This document shows, one piece after another, positions 1 through 8,689 of a stretch of DNA of 15,429 nucleotides. The notes under the pieces were generated by a model. That model did no database searches. It was not told the DNA's origin and saw only the letters and a list, made by a program, of their open reading frames with translations. The first letter of the stretch is position 1; each line of letters opens with the position of its first letter. The DNA lies in NCBI GenBank assembly GCA_016285215.1, contig JAEEQI010000045.1, positions 1 to 15,429 of the forward strand, given 5' to 3'. Made by a program: the position numbers and the translations under genes. Source of the stretch: Bacteroidales bacterium (GTDB taxonomy: Bacteria; Bacteroidota; Bacteroidia; Bacteroidales; UBA932).

Positions 1-488
1 GCCGCTACAACCCGGCCGGACGCCTCTCGGTGAGCGTTCCCCGCAGCGTGGGCCAGATTCCGGTGTACTACAACCGCAAGGTTCCGTACAGCCACGACTA
101 CGTGGAAGAAAGCGCCGCCCCGCTGTATCCGTTTGGCTACGGACTCAGCTACACCACCTTTGAGTACAACAACCTGCGTGTGGAAGGCACCACCGTCAAG
201 GTGGACGTAACCAACACCGGTAACTTAGCCGGCGATGAGGTAGTGCAGGTGTACATCCGCGACCTCGTGGCCTCCACGGCCCGTCCCCGCAAGCAGCTGT
301 GCGCCTTCCAGCGCGTGAAGAGCATCCCGGCCGGACAGACCGTAACCGTTACCCTGCCGCTGGAGCGCAGCGCCTTTGAACTGGTGAATCCCGCTATGCA
401 GCGCGTGATAGAGCCTGGAGAATTCGAAATCCAGGTGGGCGCCTCCTCCGAAGATATCCGACTGAAACAAACGATCAATTATGAATAG
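1..488 (+). CDS. GH3 family beta-glycosidase, C-terminal part (5' end outside window)
   Basis: This is the 3' end of a glycoside hydrolase family 3 enzyme, which removes terminal beta-linked sugars (glucose, xylose or GlcNAc, depending on the member). The reading frame is open from base 3. It begins with the family-typical YNPAGRLSVSVPRSVGQIPVYYN segment at the end of the second catalytic domain, followed by YPFGYGLSYT. The last 100 residues or so (VTNTGNLAGDEVVQVYIRD onward) form the fibronectin type III-like domain that closes most GH3 beta-glucosidases. The catalytic Asp and any signal peptide lie upstream of the window, so substrate and location cannot be read. The TAG stop overlaps the next start by 8 bases (ATGAATAG), so it is the upstream member of the operon seen here. 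Family assignment is firm; specificity is unknown. Confidence 0.93.
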   Translation, partial: RYNPAGRLSVSVPRSVGQIPVYYNRKVPYSHDYVEESAAPLYPFGYGLSYTTFEYNNLRVEGTTVKVDVTNTGNLAGDEVVQVYIRDLVASTARPRKQLCAFQRVKSIPAGQTVTVTLPLERSAFELVNPAMQRVIEPGEFEIQVGASSEDIRLKQTINYE

Positions 489-3400
489 CCTCCTCCTTCT
501 TCTGGCCACGGCCGTCCTTCCCTACTGGCAGGACATCCAGGCCACCAGTGTGAACGCCCAGACCCGGCGCACGGAAGTCATCTACTACCAGGACCGGGCC
601 GATGCCCTTACCAAAGGCTTCCGCCAAAGTGAGAACTACAAGAGCCTCAACGGAACCTGGGACTTCAAGTACTACGATGACCACCGCCAGATGCCGGAGC
701 AGACCGCCGGCATCCAGTGGGACAAGATTCAGGTTCCCGGCAACTGGGAGGTGCAGGGCTGGGGTACGGCCATCTACACCAACATAGCCTACGACTTCTG
801 CCCGGTGAATCCCGTGCCCGGCGTACTGCCGGAGGCCGTCCCCGCCGCCTACTATCACCGTACCTTCACCGTGCCGGAGGGCTGGAAGGGCCGTGAGGTC
901 TTCCTCAACCTGGCCGGAACCAAGAGCGGCACCTACGTGTACGTGAATGGAGAAGAGATTGGCTACTGCGAAGACTCCAAGGACCTGGCCCGCTTCCGCA
1001 TCACGGACGCCCTCAAGGCCGGAGAGAACGAGCTCGTGCTCCGGATATACCGCTACACCCAGGGCTCCTGGCTGGAGTGCCAGGACTTCTGGCGCCTTTC
1101 CGGCGAGGAGAGAGACGTTTACCTCTCCAGCGAGAAGACCCTGAGCGGCTTTGACTTCAGTGTGATCTCCACCACCACGCCGGACTTCCAGACCGGCCTG
1201 TTCCAGCTCAAGATGCACGCCGATGCCCCCACCGAGGTCTTCTACGAGCTGCTGGACGGCAGCGGAAAGACGGTAGCCGACGCCGTCTTCGAGTTCTCCG
1301 GAGACATCTCCACCGTGATGGACAGCATTGCCGCCCCGCGCCTGTGGAGTGCCGAAACTCCTAACCTGTACACCCTCCTGCTCCGCGTGAACGGTGAGTA
1401 CACCCGTTTCCACGTGGGCTTCCGCCACCTGGAGATTGCCACCGTCAAGGACGGAGACCGCGAGGTCAAGGCCTTCCTGGTCAACGGCCAGCCCGTCAAG
1501 TTCAAAGGCGTGAACCTGCACGAGCACAACCCTTACACCGGTCACTATACCACCAGGGAGAACATCCTGGAAGACCTCAAGCTTATGAAACTGGCCAACA
1601 TCAACGCCATCCGCACCTGCCACTATCCGCAGCAGCGGGAGTTCTATGAGCTTTGCGACTCCCTGGGCTTCTACGTCTACGACGAAGCCAACATAGAGAC
1701 CCACGGTATGGGCTACAACCCCAAGACCACCCTGGCCACCAAGCCCGAGTGGCTCACCAAGCATATGGACCGTACCCTCAATATGTACTACCGTACGGCC
1801 AATTATCCGTCCGTGACCATCCTGTCGCTGGGCAACGAAGCCGGTAACGGCACCAACTTCTACGAGACCTACAAAGCCCTCAAGGCATTGGAGAAAAACG
1901 GCCAGAACCGTCCCGTGGTATACGAAAGGGCCGAAAGGGACTGGAACACCGACTTCATCAACCCTATGTATCCCGGCGCCGAATGGTTCCGCCGGATGGG
2001 AGAGCAGGAGAGCGGACGCCCGGTGGTGCCCTGCGAGTATTCGCACGCTATGGGCAACTCCAACGGCTCGCTGGACTGGCAGTGGGACCACATCTACGCC
2101 CACAAGCACCTGCAGGGTGGCTTCATCTGGGACTGGGTGGACCAGGGCCTGTATGACGCAGAGCGCGGCTGGACCTACGGCGGAGACTACGGAGAAAACG
2201 CACCCTCCGACGCCAACTTCTGCTGCAACGGCCTGGTAAACCCCGACCGCGATCCGCACCCCGCCTTCTACGAGGTCAAGCACCAGTACCAGAACATAAG
2301 CATCCGCGCCGTAGATGCCCAGAACGGCATCTTTGAAATCTTCAACCGCCACTACTTCACAGATCTGAGCAAGTACAGCGTGAAGTTCTGGGTAGAGCGG
2401 GACGGCAAGCGCCCCTTCTGGTGGTTCAGCCGCAGGAAGCAGTTCCACACCGCCCCCCAGACGGCCGAACAGTTCAAAGTGCGCCTGCCCAAGATGAAAA
2501 AGCCCGGCGAATACCGCATCTTCTTTGAAGTATCGGCCGCCGAAGACCTGACCCTCATAGAGAAAGGCACCGTCGTCGCCTGTGACGAGGTCCTCCTCCA
2601 GAATACTTCGTCCCGGAAAGAGCGCGTGGCCAAGGGCAACCTGGAAATGACCAACGGAGACACCCAGATTGTGGTGCGCGGCACCAGCGTGGAGTTTGTC
2701 TTTGACAAGGCCGAAGGCTACGTCAAGAGCTGGAAGGTAAAGGGCGCAGATATGGTGGATCCTTCGTTTGGCATCCGTCCCAACTTCTGGCGCGCCCCCA
2801 TTGACAACGACTACGGCAACTACGCTCCTATGCGTACGGCCCAGTTCAAGGAACCCGGCAAGCCCGAATCCGTGAACGCAGCCAAACAGGCCGACGGCAC
2901 CGTGGTCATTACCGTCAAGGGCAGCGGCGTCCGTGCCGCCGAGACCTATACCCTCTACCCCGACGGCACCCTCAAGATAGCCGTAGAAACGGCTCCCGGC
3001 AAGGACAAGAACGTAGAAATCCCCCGCCTGGGCTTCCGCTTCCGGGTGGCCGACGACGCCTTCAAGTACTATGGCCGCGGCCCGGTGGAGAACTACTGGG
3101 ACCGTTCCTCCTGCACCTTCAAGCGCATCTGGAAGTCCAGTGCCAGCGAAGAATACTATCCTTACGTGCGGCCGCAGGAGTGCGGTCACCACACGGAGAC
3201 CGAATGGCTGGCCATTGGCCCGCTCACCGTGGTGCGCGGAGCCGAGCCGTTTGAGTTCAATGCCCTCCGTATGAGCATAGAAGACCTGGACGGCGGTATG
3301 GTCAAATCCCAGACCCACCTCTGCGACGTACCCGTCCGGGACTACACCGAGGTATGCATAGACTACCGCCAGAGCGGCGTGGGCGGCTACGACAGCTGGG

Positions 3401-3504
3401 GCGCCCGCCCGGAAAAGACCCGCACCCTCTGGAGCACCGAGAGTTACCGTTACAACTTTACCTTCACCCCCGAAAAGGTGAGAAAAGCCAGTCAGTATGA
3501 ATAA
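481..3504 (+). CDS. GH2 beta-galactosidase-like exoglycosidase, secreted
   Basis: A 1007-residue glycoside hydrolase family 2 enzyme, full length for the LacZ-like five-domain form. Such enzymes hydrolyse terminal beta-galactosides with retention. An N-terminal hydrophobic stretch (residues 2-13) probably acts as a signal peptide, although it lacks the usual basic residue; the mature protein would start near YWQDIQATSVN. The jelly-roll domain holds SLNGTWDF near residue 57. The TIM barrel has RTCHYPQQREFYELCD and DEANIETHGMGY. The acid/base is E453 in SLGNEAGNG and the nucleophile is E519 in PCEYSHAMGNSNG. The C-terminal third resembles the Bgal small-chain domain (FYGRGPVENYWDR-like). The start overlaps the GH3 stop by 8 bases. 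The window context (fucosidase, mannosidases) suggests galactose removal from a host glycan, most likely in the periplasm. Other GH2 activities on beta-linked sugars are less likely given the LacZ-like motifs. Confidence 0.93.
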   Translation: MNSLLLLLATAVLPYWQDIQATSVNAQTRRTEVIYYQDRADALTKGFRQSENYKSLNGTWDFKYYDDHRQMPEQTAGIQWDKIQVPGNWEVQGWGTAIYTNIAYDFCPVNPVPGVLPEAVPAAYYHRTFTVPEGWKGREVFLNLAGTKSGTYVYVNGEEIGYCEDSKDLARFRITDALKAGENELVLRIYRYTQGSWLECQDFWRLSGEERDVYLSSEKTLSGFDFSVISTTTPDFQTGLFQLKMHADAPTEVFYELLDGSGKTVADAVFEFSGDISTVMDSIAAPRLWSAETPNLYTLLLRVNGEYTRFHVGFRHLEIATVKDGDREVKAFLVNGQPVKFKGVNLHEHNPYTGHYTTRENILEDLKLMKLANINAIRTCHYPQQREFYELCDSLGFYVYDEANIETHGMGYNPKTTLATKPEWLTKHMDRTLNMYYRTANYPSVTILSLGNEAGNGTNFYETYKALKALEKNGQNRPVVYERAERDWNTDFINPMYPGAEWFRRMGEQESGRPVVPCEYSHAMGNSNGSLDWQWDHIYAHKHLQGGFIWDWVDQGLYDAERGWTYGGDYGENAPSDANFCCNGLVNPDRDPHPAFYEVKHQYQNISIRAVDAQNGIFEIFNRHYFTDLSKYSVKFWVERDGKRPFWWFSRRKQFHTAPQTAEQFKVRLPKMKKPGEYRIFFEVSAAEDLTLIEKGTVVACDEVLLQNTSSRKERVAKGNLEMTNGDTQIVVRGTSVEFVFDKAEGYVKSWKVKGADMVDPSFGIRPNFWRAPIDNDYGNYAPMRTAQFKEPGKPESVNAAKQADGTVVITVKGSGVRAAETYTLYPDGTLKIAVETAPGKDKNVEIPRLGFRFRVADDAFKYYGRGPVENYWDRSSCTFKRIWKSSASEEYYPYVRPQECGHHTETEWLAIGPLTVVRGAEPFEFNALRMSIEDLDGGMVKSQTHLCDVPVRDYTEVCIDYRQSGVGGYDSWGARPEKTRTLWSTESYRYNFTFTPEKVRKASQYE

Positions 3505-4945
3505 ATGGATTTCGGCCCTGGTCCTGGCGCTCTGCGCCTGCAGCCAGGTAACACCCCCCGCACCCTACGGGACCTGCCCCACATCGGCCCAGGTTGCCTG
3601 GCACCGACAGGAACTGCTGATGTTTTACCACTTTGGCCAGGCCACTTACTCCGGCAACGACGGAGAGAACGATACCTGCAACGGCACGCCCTGGAGCGAA
3701 GAACTGCTGCTCAAGAACTACGCAGCCCATAACCTGAATGTGGACCAGTGGGTTAAGGTAGCGGCGCAGAACGGCTTCAAGGAAGTGATCCTCACGGCCA
3801 AGCACCACGACGGCTTCTGCCTCTGGGACAACCCCGAAAGCACGGCCGACATTGCCAACGAGGCCTGCGTAAACCACCAGGATGTGGTTCAGGCGGTTCG
3901 CGACGCCTGCAACAAATATGGTGTCAACCTGGGCATTTACCTCTCGCCCTGGGACCGCACCATCGAAGTGGCCGGACTGGACATTGCCACCTACGAAGAG
4001 AAGTACAAGCACGCCGTGAACGACCTTATGACCCGCTACGCTCCCGTGGTGGAGTTCTGGTTTGACGGCAACCACGCCGGCGCCTTTGACTGGCCGTCCG
4101 TGAACCGGGCCGTCCTGGACGTGAATCCGGACTGCCTCATCTTCTCCGACGGCGGCCCCGGCTGCCGCTGGGTTGGCAACGAGGAAGGCCGGGCCGGAGA
4201 GACCAACTGGAACACGCTCAATGTAAAGGAGCGCGGCATCACCCCCGGACACGCCCCGGGAGACTACCACACTTATCTGGGACAGGGAGACCAGGGCGGC
4301 AGCCAGTGGGTCCCCACCGAGTGCGATTTCTCCATTCAGAACATCAGAGACCCCGACGGCTGGTTCTATGACCCTACGGACCGCGTCAAGACGCCCGAGG
4401 AGCTGCTGGCCATCTACTACACCAGCGTGGGCCGCGGCGGCATTTTCCTTATGAACGTACCCCCTTCTCCGGAAGGCATCATCGGCCCGGCCGAGGTAGC
4501 TTCCATCGAGGGCTTCACCGCCCTGCGGGAGAAGGTGTTTGGCACCAACCTGGCCCAGGGCGCCACGGCCCAGGCCTCGGACAGCCGCGGAAAAGGTTAT
4601 GAGGCAGGCCAAATTCTGGATGCCGACTACGACAGCTACTATGCCGCCCCCGACGGGGTTAAGGAAACCGACCTGGAAGTATTCCTGAATGGGGAAAAGA
4701 CCTTTAACCGCGTAATGCTGCAGGAGTACATCCCCCTGGGCCAGCGGGTAGAATCCTTTAAGGTGGAAGTCCACGAAAACGGAGAATGGACCGCCTGGGG
4801 AGAAGGCACCACCATCGGCCACAAGCGCATCCTATTGGGACGCACCGTTACGGCCGACGCCGTCCGCATTCACATTAAAGCACTGGCCTGCCCGCTCATC
4901 AACGGGTTCGGCCTTTACAATGATACCATAATAACCACACTATGA
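3497..4945 (+). CDS. GH29 alpha-L-fucosidase lipoprotein
   Basis: A 482-residue family 29 alpha-L-fucosidase, a retaining enzyme that releases terminal L-fucose. The N-terminus MNKWISALVLALCACSQ ends in a lipobox-like LCAC, so Cys15 is probably lipid-modified and the enzyme membrane-anchored. The catalytic barrel (about residues 30-345) shows FYHFGQATYSG, the very conserved TAKHHDGFCLW, and VVEFWFDGN with nucleophile D190. Residues 350-482 (GTNLAQGATAQASDSRGKGYEAGQ and on) look like an F5/8-type C beta-sandwich, often a carbohydrate-binding CBM32-like domain. The start overlaps the GH2 stop by 8 bases in the same way as the previous junction. The acid/base cannot be placed by eye. Whether it cuts alpha-1,2 or alpha-1,3/4 fucose is not decided; the overall shape (no second sheet before the barrel, C-terminal discoidin-like domain) recalls the GH29-B alpha-1,3/4 group, which is an inference. 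Confidence 0.93.
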   Translation: MNKWISALVLALCACSQVTPPAPYGTCPTSAQVAWHRQELLMFYHFGQATYSGNDGENDTCNGTPWSEELLLKNYAAHNLNVDQWVKVAAQNGFKEVILTAKHHDGFCLWDNPESTADIANEACVNHQDVVQAVRDACNKYGVNLGIYLSPWDRTIEVAGLDIATYEEKYKHAVNDLMTRYAPVVEFWFDGNHAGAFDWPSVNRAVLDVNPDCLIFSDGGPGCRWVGNEEGRAGETNWNTLNVKERGITPGHAPGDYHTYLGQGDQGGSQWVPTECDFSIQNIRDPDGWFYDPTDRVKTPEELLAIYYTSVGRGGIFLMNVPPSPEGIIGPAEVASIEGFTALREKVFGTNLAQGATAQASDSRGKGYEAGQILDADYDSYYAAPDGVKETDLEVFLNGEKTFNRVMLQEYIPLGQRVESFKVEVHENGEWTAWGEGTTIGHKRILLGRTVTADAVRIHIKALACPLINGFGLYNDTIITTL

Positions 4946-5853
4946 AGAACGTTGCACTAGCCCTGGCCAGCGGCGGTCCGCGCGGATTTGCCTACATTGG
5001 AGCCATTGAAGAGCTGCAGGCCCGGGGTTATACCATCACATCGGTAGCCGGCGCCAGTGCCGGTTCGCTGGTGGGTGGCATCTTCGCGGCCGGCGGGCTG
5101 CAGGCCTTCAAGGAATGGCTCCTGGGCCTGGATCCCGTAAAAATTATGGCCCTGATGGATGTGTCCGTGAGTAAGAACCACCTGGTCAAGGGAGAAAGGA
5201 TCATCAACGAGATCAAGGCCAAGGTGCCGGATGTCAATATCGAAGACCTCCCCATCCCCTTCACGGCCATCGCCACCGACCTCTTCACCGGAGAGGAGGT
5301 GATTTTCAGGGAAGGACCGCTGTTTGACGCCATCCGCGCCTCCATCTCCATCCCGTCTATGTTCAAGCCCTTCATCTGGAAAGGCCGCACGCTGGTAGAC
5401 GGCGGTATGGTGAACACCCTGCCCGTCAACCGCGTACAGCGCACTCCCGGAGACATTCTGGTAGCCTTCAACGTAAACCAGATCGATGCCGCCGAGATTC
5501 AGGGCTTCCTGGACAGCCGGGCCGAACTGGAGTACGAGAAGAACGACAGCGACAACAGCCTCGTGAGCCGCATCCAGGCGGGTCTCCGCCAGCGGCAGCT
5601 GGAGGCTTCGGCCAGTGACAGCTGGATTCCCGTGGGGGCCGATGACAACTTTGCCTCCATCCTCCAGCGCAGCTTTGGCATTATGAACTGCACCATTGCC
5701 CGGATGGGCATCGAGAATACCAAGCCGGATATTCTGGTGAACCTCCCTTACGACTCCTACCACGGCGTGTACGGTTACTCCCACGCCCAAGAAATAGCCA
5801 CCCTGGGCCGCCAGCTTATGGCACAGGCCCTGGATCAATACGAGAACAAGTAA
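4942..5853 (+). CDS. patatin-like phospholipase family protein
   Basis: A 303-residue patatin-family serine hydrolase, about the size of bacterial RssA/YchK-type members. It uses a Ser-Asp dyad to cut acyl esters, usually of lipids. The glycine-rich oxyanion loop is SGGPRG (residues 10-15). The nucleophile elbow is GASAG with S39, and the dyad Asp is D153 in VDGGMVNTLPV. No signal peptide or membrane segment is seen, so it is probably cytoplasmic. Residues 190-303 (after QIDAAEIQGF) are a C-terminal extension that resembles the tail of other Bacteroidales members. It overlaps the GH29 stop by 4 bases (ATGA) and the next gene by 1 base (TAATG), so it is translated as part of the glycosidase operon. 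Why a lipid hydrolase sits in a glycan operon is unclear; a role in removing acyl groups from sugars or lipids is only a guess. Confidence 0.9.
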   Translation: MKNVALALASGGPRGFAYIGAIEELQARGYTITSVAGASAGSLVGGIFAAGGLQAFKEWLLGLDPVKIMALMDVSVSKNHLVKGERIINEIKAKVPDVNIEDLPIPFTAIATDLFTGEEVIFREGPLFDAIRASISIPSMFKPFIWKGRTLVDGGMVNTLPVNRVQRTPGDILVAFNVNQIDAAEIQGFLDSRAELEYEKNDSDNSLVSRIQAGLRQRQLEASASDSWIPVGADDNFASILQRSFGIMNCTIARMGIENTKPDILVNLPYDSYHGVYGYSHAQEIATLGRQLMAQALDQYENK

Positions 5854-6335
5854 TGGGTAAACCCGTCACCATACTGGACATTGCGCGGGAAGCGGGGGTC
5901 TCCCCTTCGCTGGTTTCCTTTGTGCTCAACGGCAAAAACCGCGTGAGCGAGCAGACCCGCGAGCGTGTCCTCAAGGTGGCGGCCCTGCTGGGGTACCAGA
6001 GAACGGAAAGCCAGACCGGGGCCGAATGGCCCGCCGCCCGTCTCATTGGCGTGGTGGTCCCCGATATGGAGACCTTCGGCCCCTGGATGCAGCAGCTGGC
6101 GCACTGCGCCTTCGGCCTGGGCTATACCCTGCAGTTTGCCTCCTTCGAGACGGATCCCGTCAAGTTCTGCCACCTCGTGAGGGCCTTTTCCGGCACCCAG
6201 GGGCTCATTATGGCCGAACCTCCCCGCGGAGACCAGGACTGCGAACTGGCGCTTCGGCAATGTCCCATTCCTTACGTAATCCCGGAAGGTGAAAGACCTG
6301 ACCAAACTATAAAAAAACTGATTGAAAAGATATGA
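5853..6335 (+). CDS. short LacI-type transcriptional regulator with half a ligand domain
   Basis: A 160-residue protein with a canonical LacI helix-turn-helix and hinge region at residues 5-50 ([22 protein letters not shown], then [12 protein letters not shown]). Residues 62-145 match the first lobe of the periplasmic-binding-protein-like sugar domain ([25 protein letters not shown] and on to GLIMAEPP). Ordinary LacI family regulators are about 330-340 residues; the second lobe and its dimer contacts are absent here. The gene does not look abruptly broken: it ends cleanly in an ATGA overlap with the GH130 gene, and its start overlaps the patatin stop by one base. It may be a short repressor that still binds DNA, or a decayed regulator kept by translational coupling. 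By position it would be expected to act on this operon or on the neighbouring mannosidase genes; no operator was identified. Confidence 0.85.
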   Translation: MGKPVTILDIAREAGVSPSLVSFVLNGKNRVSEQTRERVLKVAALLGYQRTESQTGAEWPAARLIGVVVPDMETFGPWMQQLAHCAFGLGYTLQFASFETDPVKFCHLVRAFSGTQGLIMAEPPRGDQDCELALRQCPIPYVIPEGERPDQTIKKLIEKI

Positions 6336-7330
6336 GTAAGCTTATTATTGAAGGGAAGCCCCTTCCTCAAATGCCCTGGGAAGACCGCCCGGCCGGCTGC
6401 AACGCACCCCTCTGGCGCTACAGTGCCAACCCCGTGATTCCCCGTGACCTTCTCCCGGATTCCAACAGCATCTTCAACAGTGCCGTTGTTCCGTTCAAGG
6501 ACGGTTTCGCCGGCGTTTTCCGCTGCGACGACACCAACCGCCGTATGACCCTCCACGCCGGTTTCTCCAAGGATGGCATTAAGTGGGACATTGAGCCCAA
6601 TACCATCCAGTTCGAGGGTGGCGGCCCCGAGATTGGCCAGTGGGTCTACGGCTATGACCCTCGCGTGGCCAAGATAGAAGACAAATACTGGGTAAGCTGG
6701 TGCAACGGCTACCACGGCCCCACCATCGGCCTGGCCTGGACCACCGACTTCAAGACCTTCCACCAGGTAGAGAACGCCTTCCTGCCCTACAACCGCAACG
6801 GCGTGCTCTTCCCCCGCAAGATCAACGGCAAGTTTGCTATGCTCTCCCGCCCGTCCGACACCGGCCATACCGCCTTTGGAGACATCTTCTACAGCGAGTC
6901 TCCCGATATGGAATTCTGGGGACACCACCGCCACGTGATGGCTCCCGCCCCGTTTGAGGTGAGCGCCTGGCAGTGTATGAAGATTGGTGCCGGTCCCGTT
7001 CCCATCGAGACCTCCGAAGGCTGGCTCCTGTTCTTCCACGGCGTGCTCCACAGCTGCAACGGCTATGTGTACAGCTTTGGCAGCGCCCTGCTGGATCTGA
7101 ACGAGCCCTGGAAGGTCCTTGCCCGCAGCGGTCCCTATCTCATCTCTCCCCAGAAGCCTTACGAGTGTATGGGAGACGTGCCCAACGTGACCTTCCCCTG
7201 CGCCGCCCTGCACGACAGTGCCACCGGTCGCATTGCCATCTACTACGGCTGCGCCGACACGGTAACCGGCCTCGCCTTTGGCTACATCCCGGAAATCATT
7301 GACTGGACCAAGAAAACCAACATCCTGTAG
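6332..7330 (+). CDS. GH130 beta-1,4-mannoside phosphorylase
   Basis: A 332-residue family 130 enzyme without signal peptide, so cytoplasmic. Family members phosphorolyse beta-1,4-mannosides, giving mannose 1-phosphate. Visible hallmarks are GYDPRVAK (D109, the candidate proton donor), [43 protein letters not shown] and FFHGVLHSC. From memory, the characterised N-glycan mannosyl-GlcNAc phosphorylase UhgbMP has donor D104 and phosphate contacts R150, N151 and H231. D109, R155, N156 and H236 here sit at the same spacing (+5), which argues for a true phosphorylase rather than one of the hydrolytic GH130 members. It is the last gene of the operon, starting inside the LacI-like stop (ATGA). It would take the Man-beta-1,4-GlcNAc core (or mannobiose) left by the other enzymes. 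The exact acceptor cannot be read from sequence. Confidence 0.92.
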   Translation: MSKLIIEGKPLPQMPWEDRPAGCNAPLWRYSANPVIPRDLLPDSNSIFNSAVVPFKDGFAGVFRCDDTNRRMTLHAGFSKDGIKWDIEPNTIQFEGGGPEIGQWVYGYDPRVAKIEDKYWVSWCNGYHGPTIGLAWTTDFKTFHQVENAFLPYNRNGVLFPRKINGKFAMLSRPSDTGHTAFGDIFYSESPDMEFWGHHRHVMAPAPFEVSAWQCMKIGAGPVPIETSEGWLLFFHGVLHSCNGYVYSFGSALLDLNEPWKVLARSGPYLISPQKPYECMGDVPNVTFPCAALHDSATGRIAIYYGCADTVTGLAFGYIPEIIDWTKKTNIL

Positions 7331-7337
7331 GCTCATC

Positions 7338-7359
7338 ATCCCCGGCCCCGACCGGGGAT
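7338..7359 (+). repeat. CCGG-type palindrome (ATCCCCGG/CCGGGGAT)
   Basis: A perfect 8-base inverted repeat with a six-base loop, starting 8 bases after the GH130 stop. The same element, with one loop change, recurs at 13626-13647, also just after a gene end and also directly next to the larger double palindrome. It has no following T-run, so it is a dispersed intergenic palindrome of the kind seen in many genomes rather than a clear terminator, though it may protect the 3' end of the mRNA. Confidence 0.7.
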
Positions 7360-7372
7360 CTCTCCTTACCTA

Positions 7373-7507
7373 GCCGCCTCGACACGAAATCTGCCCTAGG
7401 GGCACGTTCTGCTGTCGAGGCGGCATTGTTTTCGGCCCGAAACGCGGGATTCCATGCCGGCTTGACATATTATCGGCCCTGGATACACCTCCATTTGTCG
7501 AGGTGGC
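7373..7507 (+). repeat. BIME-like double palindrome, copy A
   Basis: Two hairpins joined by a linker of about 30 bases. Hairpin 1 has perfect 12-base arms, GCCGCCTCGACA (7373-7384) and TGTCGAGGCGGC (7413-7424). Hairpin 2 has arms GCCGGCTTGACA (7456-7467) and TGTCGAGGTGGC (7496-7507), with mismatches and a wobble pair. The linker contains TTGTTTTCGGCCCG. The same layout is found at 11095-11229 and, inverted, at 13482-13616. It fills the gap between two convergent genes (GH130 and the HNH gene). Doublets of palindromes at gene 3' ends are what REP/BIME elements look like, and a REP-type transposase gene lies 2.7 kb away. Confidence 0.85.
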
Positions 7508-7514
7508 AAGTGTA

Positions 7515-8687
7515 CTAGCGGTTCCCTTTGGCGCGATTGTGGGTTTTGCAGAGCATTTGGCAGTTCTCGATGCTGGTGGCGCCACCTTTGCTCCAGGCCG
7601 AAACGTGGTCCGCGTCCATTTCGGCCAACTTCCAGATGCGGGAGCGATTGGCATCATGGCCAATGGCACAGTACGGGCAGTTGGAAACGCCTTCTGCTTC
7701 GGCTTTTTCTGTCTGCTTGGCGTAGACGGTCTTTTTGGTGGGATCGTCAAATACGCGGACATTGAGAAGGCGAGGCTCCTGACAGCCACCCAGGATGTAC
7801 TCGAAGATGCCTTTCTTCTCTTTGACGTAGAAATTTTCGTACAATTCCTTGACCTGGGATGCGACTAGGGCGGGGTCATAGGCGTTCTTGTGGTATTTCT
7901 CATAGAGCTCGCCCCACTTGAGTCCGCACATCTCCTTTTCCGGCGTGATGTCAAAGACCGAGGTAATCCAATCGATGACGGAGGTAAAGTATGCCTTCAT
8001 TTCTTGAATGTCGTCATCGTATCGGTGGGCCGACATATACTCCTCGACATGACCCTTACTTACCCAATCTAAGGCGGCCTCAAGATAATCTTGCCTCTTC
8101 GCACTGCCGGAAATGAAGCAACTCCACTTATTAATATTGGTATTATTGGAGTTGGAGAACTCTTCTTTCGCTTTTGTTACAAATGGGCCACTATAAACTG
8201 CATTCAGAATTTCCTGATTGTTGAGGGGAATGCCCACGATATTAATGGTACGAAACCAATCTTTGATCTCCTTCTCCGTTCCTTCACAGACGTAAATTAA
8301 CAGTTTGGTGTTCAAAAACTCCTCCTGTTCATCTTTATTTAGTGCAGAAAAATACCATGGCTTCCCATCTGCATCAATCCAAGCAAACTTTTCAGTAATG
8401 AAACGACCCAACGAGGTGATGCGCTGCTGTCCGTCCAGCACCTCGTACCGGTCTTCACCCACCTTGGAGAAATAGATAAGACCCAGCGGATAGCCGTTTC
8501 GAACACTCTGGATTACATCCACTTCCTTCTTGCCGCCGTTCTCGGCATACAGATAGTGACGCTGAAACTCCGGCTGAATAGTAAGCCGCCCGGAAAGTCC
8601 ATACAGACCCTTCCCTTCGTATTCGTTATACTGGAAGCCTTTGCAAATGTCGCCGATGGTCCAGTCCTGATAAAGTGTAGCTATCAT
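7515..8687 (-). CDS. DUF262 (GmrS-like) and HNH endonuclease domain protein
   Basis: A 390-residue protein with two recognisable parts. The N-terminal DUF262 domain (about 1-120) has IQPEFQRHY and the nucleotide-binding motif DGQQR at 85-89; in GmrSD, BrxU and SspE this domain binds NTP and senses modified DNA. The C-terminus is a zinc-type HNH nuclease: CPYC (337-340), DADH with H361, and [10 protein letters not shown] with C376, C380 and H383. It is translated two bases after the methyltransferase stop, so the two form one operon and probably one restriction-modification-like defence unit. It differs from GmrSD in having a classical HNH rather than a DUF1524 nuclease. Residues of roughly 96-212 are encoded by AT-rich DNA (about 38% GC in sampled lines) between GC-rich ends. 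Cleavage specificity is unknown; the protein could need methylated, unmethylated or otherwise modified DNA. Confidence 0.88.
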   Translation of the reverse strand: MIATLYQDWTIGDICKGFQYNEYEGKGLYGLSGRLTIQPEFQRHYLYAENGGKKEVDVIQSVRNGYPLGLIYFSKVGEDRYEVLDGQQRITSLGRFITEKFAWIDADGKPWYFSALNKDEQEEFLNTKLLIYVCEGTEKEIKDWFRTINIVGIPLNNQEILNAVYSGPFVTKAKEEFSNSNNTNINKWSCFISGSAKRQDYLEAALDWVSKGHVEEYMSAHRYDDDIQEMKAYFTSVIDWITSVFDITPEKEMCGLKWGELYEKYHKNAYDPALVASQVKELYENFYVKEKKGIFEYILGGCQEPRLLNVRVFDDPTKKTVYAKQTEKAEAEGVSNCPYCAIGHDANRSRIWKLAEMDADHVSAWSKGGATSIENCQMLCKTHNRAKGNR

Positions 8688-8689
8688 GG

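Noticed and set aside
419..424. GAATTC sites in the window as a clue to the methyltransferase target
   Set aside because: A few sites (near 419, 6909 and 13680) are expected by chance, and family membership does not fix the target sequence.
475..3318. A 947-codon open frame antisense to the GH2 gene, and further long antisense frames opposite GH29 (3464-4822), the patatin gene (4957-5838) and GH130 (6272-7339)
   Set aside because: They mirror high-GC coding sequence, have no recognisable domains, and are rich in low-information Val/Gly/Ala/Leu stretches. The sense-strand genes have intact catalytic motifs.
7373..7507. CRISPR-like array from the repeated GCCGCCTCGACA units
   Set aside because: The units are paired hairpin arms with conserved loops and linkers, only two per site, with no unique spacers and no cas genes.
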